Origin: Brevundimonas sp. Leaf363
GTDB lineage: Bacteria > Pseudomonadota > Alphaproteobacteria > Caulobacterales > Caulobacteraceae
NCBI RefSeq assembly: GCF_001424025.1
Contig: NZ_LMPZ01000002.1
Span: 1 to 64,000 of the forward strand
Length of the DNA: 64,000 bases
Direction of reading: 5' to 3'
Shown here: positions 8,737 through 17,315 of the stretch, in pieces
Numbering within the stretch: position 1 is the first letter of the stretch
How the letters are laid out: every line of letters begins with the position of its first letter
Program-made: the position numbers and the translations under genes
The notes under the pieces: generated by a model
The model's database searches: none
The model's input: the letters and a program-made list of their open reading frames with translations, nothing else
What the model was told of the DNA's origin: nothing

Positions 8737-9708
8737 CTAGAGCGCGACGTCCGCCACCCCGGCCTCGCCGTCCTCGTCGGCCCAGGCGACGCGTTTCGCA
8801 TCGGGGCTCAGCGCCAGGGCGGTGATCGCCGCGCCCTTCTCGGCGCGGATGAAGTTCAGCCCCTGACCGGCCGGATCGGCCACCCAGACGCGGCCGTCCT
8901 CCAGCCCGGCCGCCAGCCGTCCGTGCGGGACGCTGGAGGCCACGCGCGCGACAATGGAGCTCTCGTCATAGCCGATCTCGGTCGCCTCGCGGCCCATCGG
9001 GCCGTTCGACCCGATGAAGGGCCACAACACGGCGCCCTGCGCCCCCGCCGTGGCCAGCAGCGATCCCTTCGACAGGAAGGCCAGCGACTTCACCTTGCTG
9101 GGATAGCCGCCCATGCGCAGATCCTTGGCGTCCTTCATCCGCCAGCCGTGCAACTGGTTGTCCTGCATGGCCGTGACCACGAAGGCGCCGTCCGGCGACC
9201 AGATCACTCCGATGTGCGACCCGGCCCACTTCAGGAAAGTCGGCTTCTGCTGGGCGATCCGCGCGAACCACAGGGCCGCCCCGCCATACGTCGCGGCGGC
9301 GATGCGCCGGCCCTTGGGATCGAAGGCTACGGCCGAGACGGTGCGCTCGTGCGCGAAGTCGCGTCGGAAGCCGGCGTCCGCCGCGTCGATCACGCTGACG
9401 GTCTTGCCGTGCGAGAAGGCGATCAGCTTGCTGTCGGCCGAAGCGTCCAGGCTGTCGACCCACTGGCCGTTGGCCGAGGTGGCCAGCACGCCCGCCGCCT
9501 CCTTGCGATGCCAGATCACCCGCCCGTCGTCGCCGCCGGTGATCACACCCTCGCCGGAAGGGTGGGGCGCCGCGCACAGGATCGCCCCGTCGTGCGCCTC
9601 GGACCACGATCCGTCCTCGAACCGCACCGAGCCGTCACCCAGCGCGAACGCGGCCCCGTCCCGCTCGAACACGGCGGCCGTCACCTGAGCGTCGAAAGTC
9701 TTTTGCAT
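8737..9708 (-). CDS. WD40-repeat protein
   Basis: A 323-residue protein of repeated beta-propeller units, with recurring patterns such as SAVAFDPKGRRIAAATYGGAALW, VIWSPDGAFVVTAMQDNQLHGW and ALALSPDAKRVAWADEDG. About seven blades fill the whole length. There is no signal peptide, so it is presumably a cytoplasmic scaffold. It lies 42 bases downstream of the COG0523 GTPase on the same strand. In some Alphaproteobacteria a WD40 protein follows a zinc GTPase, so a shared role in metal stress is possible but not shown. The partner is unknown. Confidence 0.85.
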   Translation of the reverse strand: MQKTFDAQVTAAVFERDGAAFALGDGSVRFEDGSWSEAHDGAILCAAPHPSGEGVITGGDDGRVIWHRKEAAGVLATSANGQWVDSLDASADSKLIAFSHGKTVSVIDAADAGFRRDFAHERTVSAVAFDPKGRRIAAATYGGAALWFARIAQQKPTFLKWAGSHIGVIWSPDGAFVVTAMQDNQLHGWRMKDAKDLRMGGYPSKVKSLAFLSKGSLLATAGAQGAVLWPFIGSNGPMGREATEIGYDESSIVARVASSVPHGRLAAGLEDGRVWVADPAGQGLNFIRAEKGAAITALALSPDAKRVAWADEDGEAGVADVAL

Positions 9709-9750
9709 GGGCGCGGGTGTAGTGGCCGTTCGGGTGGCGTCAATCGCCGC

Positions 9751-10824
9751 CTAGGCCGCACAGGCCTCGAACCCGGCCTTCAGGGCGGCTTCGTCCAGGT
9801 CGCGGCCGATGAAGACCGCGCGGCTCCAGCGGCGTTCCGCCTCGCCCCAGGGGCGTTGCAGGTCGCCCTCCAGGATCATGTGCACGGCCTGGAAGACCAG
9901 GCGGCGGTCTTCGCCCTTCAGGTCGATGATGCCCTTGGCGCGCAGGATGTTCTGGCCCTGCTCGGCCAGCAGGCGGTCCAGCCAGGCGGTGAATTTGTCG
10001 CCGTTGATCGGTCGGTCCAGCGACAAAGCCACGCCCTTGATGTCGTCCTGGTGGGCGTGACCGCGCGGGCCGTGGTCGTGGTCGTGGTGATGATCGTGCC
10101 CATGATCGTGATCGTGGTGATCGTGGCCGCAGTCGTCGCCGTGCACATGGCCCTCGGCGCCGTGGGGCGGGTTCACCCAGTCGGGGCGGACCTCCAGGAT
10201 GCGGTCCAGGTCGAAGGCGTGCACGCCCAGCACCTGATCCAGCGGCACGTTCGACCGCTCGGCCCGCACGATGGGGGCCAGGGGGTTCAGCGCACGCAGT
10301 CGCGCCTCGACCGCGTCCAGCTCCTCCGCCGACGCCAGATCGACCTTGTTCAGGATGATGCGGTCGGCGAAGGCGACCTGCTCGCGCGCCTCCTTGGAGT
10401 CGTCCAGCCGCGCCATCACGTGCTTGGCGTCGACCAGGGCCGTCACGCTGTCCAGCTGGGTCTTGGCCTTGACCTCCTCGTCGACGAAGAAGGTCTGCGC
10501 CACCGGGCCGGGGTCGGCCAGGCCGGTCGTCTCCACGATGATGGCGTCGAAGGCGGGCTTGCCCGGACGCTGGCGCTTCATCAGCCCGGCGACCACGCGG
10601 ATCAGGTCGCCGCGCACCGTGCAGCAGACGCAGCCGTTGTTCATTTCGAACACGTCCTCGTCGGCGCCGACCACCAGGTCGTTGTCGATGCCGATCTCGC
10701 CGAACTCGTTGACGATGACGGCGTAGCGCTTGCCGTGGTCCTCGGTGAGGATGCGGTTCAGCAAGGTGGTCTTGCCGGCGCCGAGGTAGCCGGTGAGGAC
10801 GGTGACGGGGATTTTGTCGGTCAT
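9751..10824 (-). CDS. COG0523/CobW-family GTPase, putative zinc metallochaperone
   Basis: A G3E GTPase of about 357 residues. It has the P-loop GYLGAGKTT at 12-20, the switch-region metal motif GCVCC (CxCC) near 68, ETTGLADP and the NKVD guanine-specificity motif. A long His/Asp tract (about residues 220-255) then leads into the C-terminal CobW domain. The family inserts or delivers metal to client proteins, and the His-rich linker fits zinc. Clustering with a CDF exporter and a candidate Zur box points to zinc rather than cobalamin synthesis; no cob genes are near. The start is at 10824, or three codons upstream at 10833. Confidence 0.9.
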   Translation of the reverse strand: MTDKIPVTVLTGYLGAGKTTLLNRILTEDHGKRYAVIVNEFGEIGIDNDLVVGADEDVFEMNNGCVCCTVRGDLIRVVAGLMKRQRPGKPAFDAIIVETTGLADPGPVAQTFFVDEEVKAKTQLDSVTALVDAKHVMARLDDSKEAREQVAFADRIILNKVDLASAEELDAVEARLRALNPLAPIVRAERSNVPLDQVLGVHAFDLDRILEVRPDWVNPPHGAEGHVHGDDCGHDHHDHDHGHDHHHDHDHGPRGHAHQDDIKGVALSLDRPINGDKFTAWLDRLLAEQGQNILRAKGIIDLKGEDRRLVFQAVHMILEGDLQRPWGEAERRWSRAVFIGRDLDEAALKAGFEACAA

Positions 10825-10862
10825 GGCGACCATCTAGGAGGCCCGGGCGTCCGGCGGAAGGC

Positions 10863-11828
10863 TCAGCAGCCGGGGCAATCGTCCAGAGGCCGCGTTTCCA
10901 GCTGCAGGGTGGTGTGGCCGATGCCGAAGCGCCGGCGGATCAGGCCTTGCGCCTCGACCAGCAGGGCCTCGGTGTCGCTGCGGTCATGAACCAGGTGGGC
11001 GGTCAGGGCCGTCTCGGTGGTGGACAGGCCCCAGACGTGCAGGTCGTGGACCGCGCTGACGCCCGGCACGGTCATGAGCCCGTCCTGGATTTCGGCGACC
11101 TGCATTCCCGCAGGCGCCGCGTCGAGCGCCAGGTTCACCGAATCCTTCAGCAGCCCCCAGGTCCCGATCAGGATCACGCCCACGATGGCGACCGAAACCA
11201 GCGGGTCCAGGATGCTCCACCCCGTCAGCCAGATCACGCCGCCGGCGATGACCACGCCGATCGAGACCGCAGCGTCCGCCATCATGTGCAGATAGGCCCC
11301 GCGCGCATTCAGGTCGTGCTGGTTCTTCATGAACAGCAGGGCCGTTCCCAGATTGATGACGAAGCCCAGGCCGGCGACGGCCATGACGACGCCCGACTGG
11401 ACCGGCGCCGGCTCGAACACCCTCTGGCCGGCCTCCAGGGCGATGGCCCCGCAGGCGAAGATCAGCAGCAGAGCGTTGCCCAGCGCCGCCAGCACCGTCG
11501 CCTTGCCGAAGCCATAAGTCCGCCGCCCGCCCGCCGCGCCGTGCGCACCGCGCCGCGCCAGCCAGGCCGCGCCGCCGGCCATGGCCAGCCCCAGCACGTC
11601 GGACAGATTGTGGCCGGCATCGGCCATTAGGGCGGTGGAGTGGCTGAGGAAACCGGCCCCGAACTCGGCCGCCACGAAGGCCAGATTGACGATCAATCCG
11701 ACGCCGTAGCGCCAGTCGCCGGTGTCGGTCGGCCCGTGATGGTGGCCGTGGGCATGGCCGTGGCCATGTCCATGCGCCGCATGGGAATGGTCGTGCCCAT
11801 GATCGTGGGCGTGCGCGTCTTGGGCCAT
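10863..11828 (-). CDS. Cation diffusion facilitator, zinc/cobalt exporter (CzcD/ZitB type)
   Basis: A 321-residue CDF transporter exporting divalent metal in exchange for protons. The N-terminus is very His-rich (HAHDHGHDHSHAAHGHGHG). Six membrane spans follow, with the metal-site motif HSTALMADAGHNLSDVLG in span II and HMMADAAVS in span V, then a ferredoxin-like cytoplasmic domain (DLHVWGLS) ending in DDCPGC. The HxxxD sites define the Zn-type CDF group. It begins nine bases after the upstream membrane-protein gene, so the two are surely co-transcribed. Confidence 0.93.
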   Translation of the reverse strand: MAQDAHAHDHGHDHSHAAHGHGHGHAHGHHHGPTDTGDWRYGVGLIVNLAFVAAEFGAGFLSHSTALMADAGHNLSDVLGLAMAGGAAWLARRGAHGAAGGRRTYGFGKATVLAALGNALLLIFACGAIALEAGQRVFEPAPVQSGVVMAVAGLGFVINLGTALLFMKNQHDLNARGAYLHMMADAAVSIGVVIAGGVIWLTGWSILDPLVSVAIVGVILIGTWGLLKDSVNLALDAAPAGMQVAEIQDGLMTVPGVSAVHDLHVWGLSTTETALTAHLVHDRSDTEALLVEAQGLIRRRFGIGHTTLQLETRPLDDCPGC

Positions 11829-11837
11829 GGGCGGACC

Positions 11838-12509
11838 CTAGTGCTGGTGAGCCAGCACGAGAAGACCCAGAACGATCAGGGCCCCGCCCAGCACCGCCCC
11901 TTCATAGCGCGCCCACCGCTCCAGCCGCAGGATCGATGCGCCCGCGCGCGCCAGCAGCGACAACAGCGTCATGCCCAGGATGGTCCCGGCCGCGAAAATC
12001 AGGGTCAGCAGGGCGAGGACCGTCAGGCCTTCCTGGGCCGCCGACAGATAGATGGGCAGCAGCACCTCGCCCGGCGATACGGCCAGCATGGCCACCAGAC
12101 CCAGGAAGGCGGCCCTGTTCGACACCTGCGGCTCGGTCAGTTCCATGCCCGGCGCTCCGGCGGGGCCGCCGGCCGGCAGGGGCCGCCGCATGGTCGCCCG
12201 CGCCAGATAGAAGGCGCCGAAGCCCAGCAGCAGCAGGCCGGACAGGTAGGGCAGGACCCCGCCCAGCAGCGGGTCCAGCGCCAGGCCGGCCGCGACCAGC
12301 AGGCCGCCGACCACCGCCGTCGTCGCCACATGGGCCGCGCCCGCCGCCGCTACGGCAGCCAGCATCCGCCCGGCGCTCCACTTCTGCGCGCGCGAGACCA
12401 GGACGAACGGCAGCCAGTGGGTCGGCAGGGCGGCGTGCAGGAAGGCGGCCGCGAAACCCGCCGCGAGCAGCGAAGCCAGAACGGGACGTGCGAGATCGAC
12501 ATCGGCCAT
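11838..12509 (-). CDS. Polytopic membrane protein, putative metal permease
   Basis: 223 residues with about six membrane spans. A conserved-looking first segment reads FLHAALPTHWLPFVLVSRAQ, followed by KWSAGRMLAAVAAAGAAHV. The pattern of His and Pro in the first helix and its position before a CDF exporter suggest a metal-related transporter, near the NicO/RcnA or LysE-type fold, but no exact family signature is certain. It starts at 12509. A short palindrome resembling a Zur box sits 17-31 bases upstream of the start. Confidence 0.65.
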   Translation of the reverse strand: MADVDLARPVLASLLAAGFAAAFLHAALPTHWLPFVLVSRAQKWSAGRMLAAVAAAGAAHVATTAVVGGLLVAAGLALDPLLGGVLPYLSGLLLLGFGAFYLARATMRRPLPAGGPAGAPGMELTEPQVSNRAAFLGLVAMLAVSPGEVLLPIYLSAAQEGLTVLALLTLIFAAGTILGMTLLSLLARAGASILRLERWARYEGAVLGGALIVLGLLVLAHQH

Positions 12510-12525
12510 CGCCGCCCGAATAGCG

Positions 12526-12540
12526 TGTTACTCTATAACA
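12526..12540. promoter_or_regulatory. Candidate Zur-type operator
   Basis: The sequence TGTTACTCTATAACA is an inverted repeat (TGTTA-N5-TAACA; ATAAC mirrors GTTAC with one mismatch). It lies 17-31 bases before the start of the membrane-protein/CDF/COG0523 gene set and overlaps the last two codons and stop of the upstream gene. Zinc-responsive Zur sites of Alphaproteobacteria are AT-rich palindromes of the form GTTATA..TATAAC; this site is close, in otherwise very GC-rich DNA. Assignment to Zur is an inference. Confidence 0.45.
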
Positions 12541-14119
12541 GTCTAGCGGATTCCGCCTGGATGGCCAGCGCCGGGGCGTCGGCGATCGCCCAGACCTCGG
12601 GCGTCTCCAGCGGGCGGTCGCACACGGCCTCCAGGATGCGGCCGTCCCGCGTCGCGTACCGCACGGTCAGGCCCTGCGCGCAGCGGGCCTGGACGGCGTC
12701 GAACATGGCGCGGCCGGCGGTCTGTGGGTTCTGGCCTTCGACCGTGTCGATGATCGGCTCCCCGGAGAGGGCGCCGCACTCCGCGCCGTCCAGCTTCAGA
12801 GCGCCCGGATCGTCGAAGAAGCCGTAGGATGAGCGGCAGTTGCGTCCGCCGACGTGAAACAGGGCCGCGCCCATGAAGTCCTTGTCCTGCGGCTGGTTCT
12901 CGATCGTCACGCCCAGCTCGGCCAGCCGCGCCTTGATCGTCGCCCATCGCGTGGCGCCGGGGCCGTCCAGCAGCCCTGCGACGGCGCTGTCGGGTTGCAG
13001 CAGGGCGCGGAAGTCACTGACGCCATAGCCGTCGGGCGATGTGCGGGCTGCGGTCAGCATCGCGCGCCACAGGGTGAAGACGTCGCCGGTCCCCGCCTTG
13101 CGCGCCTCAAGGTCGGCCAGCCACTGGATCAGCACGCCGCAGTCATAGGGGCCATTGCCGGACCGAAGCCGCGCCGGGTCCATGTCCCGCGCGCCCAGCA
13201 CGCGGCGGCAGCCGTTGACGCGGCGGATAAGATTCGTCCGGGCGGTCGCCTCGCTCATTCCGCCGGTCGAGACCGAGCCGACGACCGCGGCGTATTCCGC
13301 TCCGCCTTCGTGCAGCCAGGGCACCTGATCGCCCTCGCGCAGGCCGATCCCGTGTCCGTTCCAGAGATGGAAGGCCTCGTGCCAGACGAACGGGCCGACC
13401 AGGTCGATCTCCTCGCGCCAGGTGTCGCCATGGAAGCGGACGGAGATCAGGCCGGTGTCCGTCACATCGCCTCGGAATCCGTAGGGGCCCGGACTATCGA
13501 TGCTGCCGACCAGGGTCGGACGGAACGACAGGTCGAGCCCCAGCCGATCGTGATAGAACTCGAGCGCGCCGAAGAAGGTCTGACGCAGCGTCTGGGCCAG
13601 TTCGGGCGGTACGTTCGAACCGATCGCCAGGCTGGCCGCCCCGTCCTGCGTCACGTCCGCTGCGGGCCCCACATAGCTGTAGCCGTCGATCTGGCCGCTC
13701 TGGGGCAGGCTGTCTTCGCCCGGCGCCGTTTCGACCGACAGGACCGTGCGCGTTCCCTGGATCATCAGGCCCGGACCGTAGATCACACGGCCGTCTCCGG
13801 CCGTGCTCAGGCCCATGTAGACCCGGTCCACCTCGGCCGCGTCCGGCCGGATCTGCAGATCGAAGCTGTCGAAAGGCGCGTCGCCGGCGACGGCGCCGTC
13901 CGTCAGGGTCAGGCCCGGCGTCGTGACGGTCCAGAGGTCGCGGATCGTGTCGCGGTTCGCGAAGACGGCGCGCCGCACCGGCGCCGGCAGGCGGTAGTGC
14001 ACCGTCACCCCGGCCGCGTCCCGCCTCGCCACGGCTTGAGCGGTGGGGACGTCCTGCGCCGAAGCTGCGGACAGGCCGCCGAGCACCAGCAGGCAGCCGA
14101 CCATCAGAGACTTCAGCAT
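12533..14119 (-). CDS. Secreted M61-like zinc peptidase homologue
   Basis: 528 residues. Signal peptide MLKSLMVGCLLVLGGLSAASA. A beta-rich N-terminal half is followed by WHEAFHLWNG (a HExxH match) and, 20-30 residues later, LHEGGAEYAA supplying a possible third zinc ligand. This is the arrangement of M61 glycyl aminopeptidases and their relatives. The C-terminal 100 residues contain several Cys, perhaps in disulphides. The ATG at 14119 has GGAG six bases upstream; an in-frame ATG at 14131 would add four residues. It lies between cfa and the metal genes. The substrate is unknown. Confidence 0.72.
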   Translation of the reverse strand: MLKSLMVGCLLVLGGLSAASAQDVPTAQAVARRDAAGVTVHYRLPAPVRRAVFANRDTIRDLWTVTTPGLTLTDGAVAGDAPFDSFDLQIRPDAAEVDRVYMGLSTAGDGRVIYGPGLMIQGTRTVLSVETAPGEDSLPQSGQIDGYSYVGPAADVTQDGAASLAIGSNVPPELAQTLRQTFFGALEFYHDRLGLDLSFRPTLVGSIDSPGPYGFRGDVTDTGLISVRFHGDTWREEIDLVGPFVWHEAFHLWNGHGIGLREGDQVPWLHEGGAEYAAVVGSVSTGGMSEATARTNLIRRVNGCRRVLGARDMDPARLRSGNGPYDCGVLIQWLADLEARKAGTGDVFTLWRAMLTAARTSPDGYGVSDFRALLQPDSAVAGLLDGPGATRWATIKARLAELGVTIENQPQDKDFMGAALFHVGGRNCRSSYGFFDDPGALKLDGAECGALSGEPIIDTVEGQNPQTAGRAMFDAVQARCAQGLTVRYATRDGRILEAVCDRPLETPEVWAIADAPALAIQAESARLL

Positions 14120-14148
14120 ACGCGTCTCCATTATCGACAAGCCTCGGC

Positions 14149-15468
14149 CTAGCGGTCGTATTCGCTGCGCGGGTTCAGCGGCAGGCGCGAGCGGCCCGAG
14201 CGGCGGCGCTGGGCCACCGTCTGGTAGTTCAGGGACACGCCGCGCTCGAAGCCCTTGGCGAACAGGGCGAAATACAGGGCCCACAGGCGCGTGCGCGCCT
14301 CGCCGACCAGGCCGTAGGCTTCCTCGCGGTTGTCCCACAGACGCTTGGCCCATTCGCGGATGGTCAGGTCGTAGTGGGCGCGCATGTTCTCGACGTCCAT
14401 CACCTCGAAGCCGTAGCGGCCCAGGTTGTTGACGGTCATGCCGATGGTGTCGAGTTCGCCGCCCGGGAAGATGAAGCGGGTGATGACCTTGGTCGTGGCG
14501 TTCGGGCGCGCCGCGCCGTCCGCGTCGCCGCGCCTCACCGTCGCCTGGTGGAAGTACAGGCCGCCCGGCTTCAGCAGCCGGTGCATATGGCGGAAGTGGG
14601 CCTCGTGGTTGGCGAAGCCGACGTGCTCGAACATCTCCACCTGCGCCACGGCGTGATAGAGCCCCGACCCGGCGATCTCGCGGTAGTCGCGTAGTTCGAA
14701 AGTGACGCGGTCCGCCACGCCCATCGCTTCGGCGCGGGCCCGGGCCCAGTCCAGCTGGGCCTGCGACAGGGTGACCCCATGCACGTGCACGCCGTAGCGG
14801 GCGGCGGCCCAGCACGACAGGCCGCCCCAGCCGCTGCCGATGTCCAGCAGCTTCAGGCCGGGCTTCAGACGCAGCTTCCTGCAGATCCGGTCGAACTTGG
14901 CCCCCTGCGCCTCATCAAGGGTGGCGTCCGGCGAGGGGTGCCAGCCGCTGGAGTAGGCCATCGTCTCCCCCAGGAAGAGACGGTAGAAGTCGTTGCTGAC
15001 GTCGTAGTGGAAGCTGATGAAGTCCTTGTCGCGCCGCTGCTTGCGGGCGTGCCCGACGCCGTCGACGCCGGACGCATCCCAGGCCGGCGGCTGGGTCGCC
15101 TCGCCATCGCCCCGCTTCAACAGGAAGGGGACGGCCAGCCGCAGCATCAGCCCCTTGTCCAGCCGCTTGGCCAGGTTCATCGCCTTGCCGTAGTCCCAGC
15201 GGTCCACGGCCTCCAGCGGACTGCCGCCCTCGACCCGCAGCTCGCCGGTCGCGATCAGTTCGAACAGCATCATCAGGCCGGGCTTGAGGATCAGCCGGCG
15301 GATGACGTCCGGCCGGGCCACCACCACCTGGATGTCGTCCCGCGCGTTCGGACCCAGCGGCAGAACCTCGCCGGTCCACAGCCGCAGCGACAGATCGGCC
15401 TGCAGCAGGTCTGCGAAATGCGACGCCATACGGCGGGCGGCGTCGATGCGGGGATCGGGCTTGGACAT
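14149..15468 (-). CDS. cfa: Cyclopropane-fatty-acyl-phospholipid synthase
   Basis: A 439-residue SAM-dependent enzyme that adds a methylene bridge to unsaturated acyl chains of membrane phospholipids, often under stress or in stationary phase. The N-terminal lipid-binding region is followed by FHYDVSNDFYRLFLG. The SAM site LDIGSGWGGL lies near residue 210, with VEMFEHVG and LKPGG downstream. The length is as expected for the family. It shares a 207-bp divergent region with rplU. The next gene, an M61-like peptidase, begins 29 bases after its stop. Confidence 0.93.
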   Translation of the reverse strand: MSKPDPRIDAARRMASHFADLLQADLSLRLWTGEVLPLGPNARDDIQVVVARPDVIRRLILKPGLMMLFELIATGELRVEGGSPLEAVDRWDYGKAMNLAKRLDKGLMLRLAVPFLLKRGDGEATQPPAWDASGVDGVGHARKQRRDKDFISFHYDVSNDFYRLFLGETMAYSSGWHPSPDATLDEAQGAKFDRICRKLRLKPGLKLLDIGSGWGGLSCWAAARYGVHVHGVTLSQAQLDWARARAEAMGVADRVTFELRDYREIAGSGLYHAVAQVEMFEHVGFANHEAHFRHMHRLLKPGGLYFHQATVRRGDADGAARPNATTKVITRFIFPGGELDTIGMTVNNLGRYGFEVMDVENMRAHYDLTIREWAKRLWDNREEAYGLVGEARTRLWALYFALFAKGFERGVSLNYQTVAQRRRSGRSRLPLNPRSEYDR

Positions 15469-15579
15469 GGGACTGCGATCGCTCTTGGCATGACGCGGGC
15501 GGCGCGGCTAGACCGCCGTTATCACGCGATGCGGCGCCGTCCGGGTGTGGGTCCGGTGCGGAATCTGGGGCCTTTCGCG

Positions 15580-15607
15580 TTGACTCCGAGGCGCCTGTCC
15601 GTATATG
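15580..15607 (+). promoter_or_regulatory. Sigma-70-type promoter of rplU-rpmA
   Basis: TTGACT at 15580-15585, a 16-bp spacer, and TATATG at 15602-15607, followed 60-70 bases later by rplU. It is the best housekeeping promoter match in this region. Confidence 0.65.
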
Positions 15608-15618
15608 TCGCCGCTCTT

Positions 15619-15656
15619 CGCCCGCGGGGGTCTCCCGGCGGGCGCATTCTTTTTTG
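15619..15656 (+). terminator. Terminator-like hairpin in the rplU leader (candidate attenuator)
   Basis: CGCCCGC at 15619-15625 pairs with GCGGGCG at 15638-15644. An inner GGG/CCC pair is possible, and CATTCTTTTTT follows. It lies inside the leader, just after the promoter and about 20 bases before the rplU start, so its position is regulatory rather than gene-terminal. Feedback control of L21 operons by leader RNAs is known in other bacteria; here the mechanism is an inference. Confidence 0.55.
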
Positions 15657-15675
15657 CGTCGACTGAGGCTCAACC

Positions 15676-16248
15676 ATGTACGCGGTGATCAAGACCGGCG
15701 GCAAGCAATACCGGGTTCAACCGGGTGACGTGATTGTCGTCGAGAAGCTGGACGGCGACGCCGGCGCCGAGCTGAAGTTCGACAGCGTCCTGATGCTGGG
15801 CGGCGACGCCGGCGTCACCCTGGGCGCCCCGCTGATCGACGGCGCGGCCGTCGCGGCGACCCTGATCGAGACCCGCAAGGGCGAGAAGATCAAGATCTTC
15901 AAGAAGACCCGTCGCCAGGGCTATCGCCGCACGACCGGTCACCGTCAGCACGAATCGGTCCTGCGCATCACCGGCATCGACGGCGCCGGCGAGAGCGCCA
16001 AGTGGGACGGTTCGGTCTCGCTGATGACCAAGGCCGAGATGAACCTGCGCGCCCGTGGCCTGGCCACGCGTGACGCCGCGTCCGATCTGGGTTCGACTTC
16101 CACGGTCGTGACCGATCACGACGGCGCTCATGTCGACGCTGTGGTGGTCGAAAGCTCGGCGCCCGTCGAAAAGGCTCCGGCCAAGAAGGCTCCGGCCAAG
16201 AAGGCCGCCGCCAAGACTGAAACCGCCGCCTCGTCCGACGAAGCGTAA
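15676..16248 (+). CDS. rplU: 50S ribosomal protein L21 with extended C-terminus
   Basis: 190 residues. The first ~103 are canonical bL21 (MYAVIKTGGKQYRVQPGD, KTRRQGYRRTTGHRQH). The remainder is an extension ending in Lys/Ala/Pro repeats (KAPAKKAPAKKAAAK), a tail seen in many alphaproteobacterial L21 proteins and likely disordered. It assembles early in the large subunit. The gene heads the rplU-rpmA operon; rpmA begins 65 bases downstream. It is preceded by a clear promoter and a leader hairpin. Confidence 0.97.
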   Translation: MYAVIKTGGKQYRVQPGDVIVVEKLDGDAGAELKFDSVLMLGGDAGVTLGAPLIDGAAVAATLIETRKGEKIKIFKKTRRQGYRRTTGHRQHESVLRITGIDGAGESAKWDGSVSLMTKAEMNLRARGLATRDAASDLGSTSTVVTDHDGAHVDAVVVESSAPVEKAPAKKAPAKKAAAKTETAASSDEA

Positions 16249-16313
16249 GAACACAGACCGCGCTCAATCGGGCCGCAAGGCCGGTCGCGCGCTAAGGAAG
16301 CAGGAGCGCCCAG

Positions 16314-16604
16314 ATGGCTCACAAGAAATCCGGTGGTTCGTCGCGTAACGGTCGCGACTCCGAGTCGAAACGCCTCGGCGTGAAGAAATACGGCGGCGAG
16401 CGCGTGCTGGCCGGCAACATCATCGTGCGCCAGCGCGGCACGACCTTCCATCCCGGCGACAACATCGGCATGGGCCGCGACCACACCCTGTTCGCCCTGA
16501 CGCCGGGTGCCGTGCAGTTCACGCGCAAGGGCAATGGCCGCTGTTACGTGTCGATCCTTGCGGCGAATGATGACGCCGCTGCGGCCGCCGTCGCCGCCGA
16601 GTAA
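16314..16604 (+). CDS. rpmA: 50S ribosomal protein L27
   Basis: A 96-residue bL27. The N-terminus [18 protein letters not shown] reaches the peptidyl-transferase centre in the assembled ribosome. [20 protein letters not shown] is the family core, and the C-terminal tail is Ala-rich. AAGGAG-type sequence (GGAAGCAGGAG) precedes the ATG. The operon ends at a strong terminator about 75 bases further on. Confidence 0.97.
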   Translation: MAHKKSGGSSRNGRDSESKRLGVKKYGGERVLAGNIIVRQRGTTFHPGDNIGMGRDHTLFALTPGAVQFTRKGNGRCYVSILAANDDAAAAAVAAE

Positions 16605-16677
16605 CACGCCCGACATCGCCGGGTCGTGTTGCTCCTCCAGAGAAGCAGCCGATCGGGGTCCAAGGGAAGTATTCCGC

Positions 16678-16709
16678 GGGGAGCCTGGATCACCAGGCTC
16701 CCCGTTTTC
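16678..16709 (+). terminator. Rho-independent terminator of rplU-rpmA
   Basis: An 11-bp perfect stem (GGGGAGCCTGG, loop ATCA, CCAGGCTCCCC) is followed by GTTTTCGTTT. It separates the ribosomal operon from the GNAT gene. Confidence 0.92.
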
Positions 16710-16777
16710 GTTTCCCCGCCTCAAGCCGCCCGAGCCCTCCGAAGGAGGCGGCGTTCGAGACCTGAGGCGCCTATTCC

Positions 16778-17311
16778 ATGTGCGTGATCGAACCCGCCCC
16801 CGTCGTCGAGACGCGGCGTCTGGCCCTGCGCAGCCCGCAGGCCCAGGACATCAGCCGTTTGGCCAGCATGGCCAACGACCCCGACATCGCCCGCATGACC
16901 CTGCGGATGCCGCACCCCTACCGATCGCAGGACGCCGAAAGCTTCGTGCTGAACGTGGCCGTCCAGGATCCCAGGCGTGCGCGCACCTTCCTGATCGACC
17001 ATGAGGACCACGGCCCGGTCGGCGTCATCGGTCTGTTCGAGGACGGCGATGTCGCGCCGGAGGTGGGCTACTGGATCGGGCGCGACTACTGGGGCCGGGG
17101 CTTCGCCACCGAGGCGCTGGACGGCGCCCTGGTCTGGGCCAGTCGCAACTGGAAGCGCCGCGCCCTGGTGGCCGGCCACTTCAGCGACAACCCGGCTTCG
17201 GGCCGGGTGCTGGAAAAGGCGGGCTTTCTCTACACCGGCGAAGTCCGCACGGGCTTCAGCCGCGCGCGGGCGGCCGAGACGCAGACCCGCCGCATGGTGT
17301 GGCTGCCGTAG
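16778..17311 (+). CDS. GNAT-family N-acetyltransferase (RimJ/RimL-like)
   Basis: A 177-residue acetyl-CoA-dependent transferase. The RimJ/RimL pattern is visible: an N-terminal ETRRLALRSPQAQDISRL, the strand-4 segment VGYWIGRDYWGRGFATEAL (acetyl-CoA-binding GRGFA), and the end SGRVLEKAGF. It may acetylate a protein N-terminus or a small molecule; nothing decides which. In Caulobacterales an acetyltransferase commonly follows rpmA. It starts at ATG 16778, after the rpmA terminator, so it has its own promoter or depends on read-through. Confidence 0.9.
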   Translation: MCVIEPAPVVETRRLALRSPQAQDISRLASMANDPDIARMTLRMPHPYRSQDAESFVLNVAVQDPRRARTFLIDHEDHGPVGVIGLFEDGDVAPEVGYWIGRDYWGRGFATEALDGALVWASRNWKRRALVAGHFSDNPASGRVLEKAGFLYTGEVRTGFSRARAAETQTRRMVWLP

Positions 17312-17315
17312 AGGC

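Noticed and set aside
10825..10862. Cobalamin riboswitch before the CobW-type gene
   Set aside because: The gap is only 38 bases and no B12-box sequence is present; the context is zinc, not cobalamin.
8923..10989. Long plus-strand open frame (688 aa) opposite the WD40, COG0523 and CDF genes
   Set aside because: It is a mirror of GC-rich third positions; the translation is Arg/Gly/Val-rich without domains, while the minus strand encodes three recognisable proteins.
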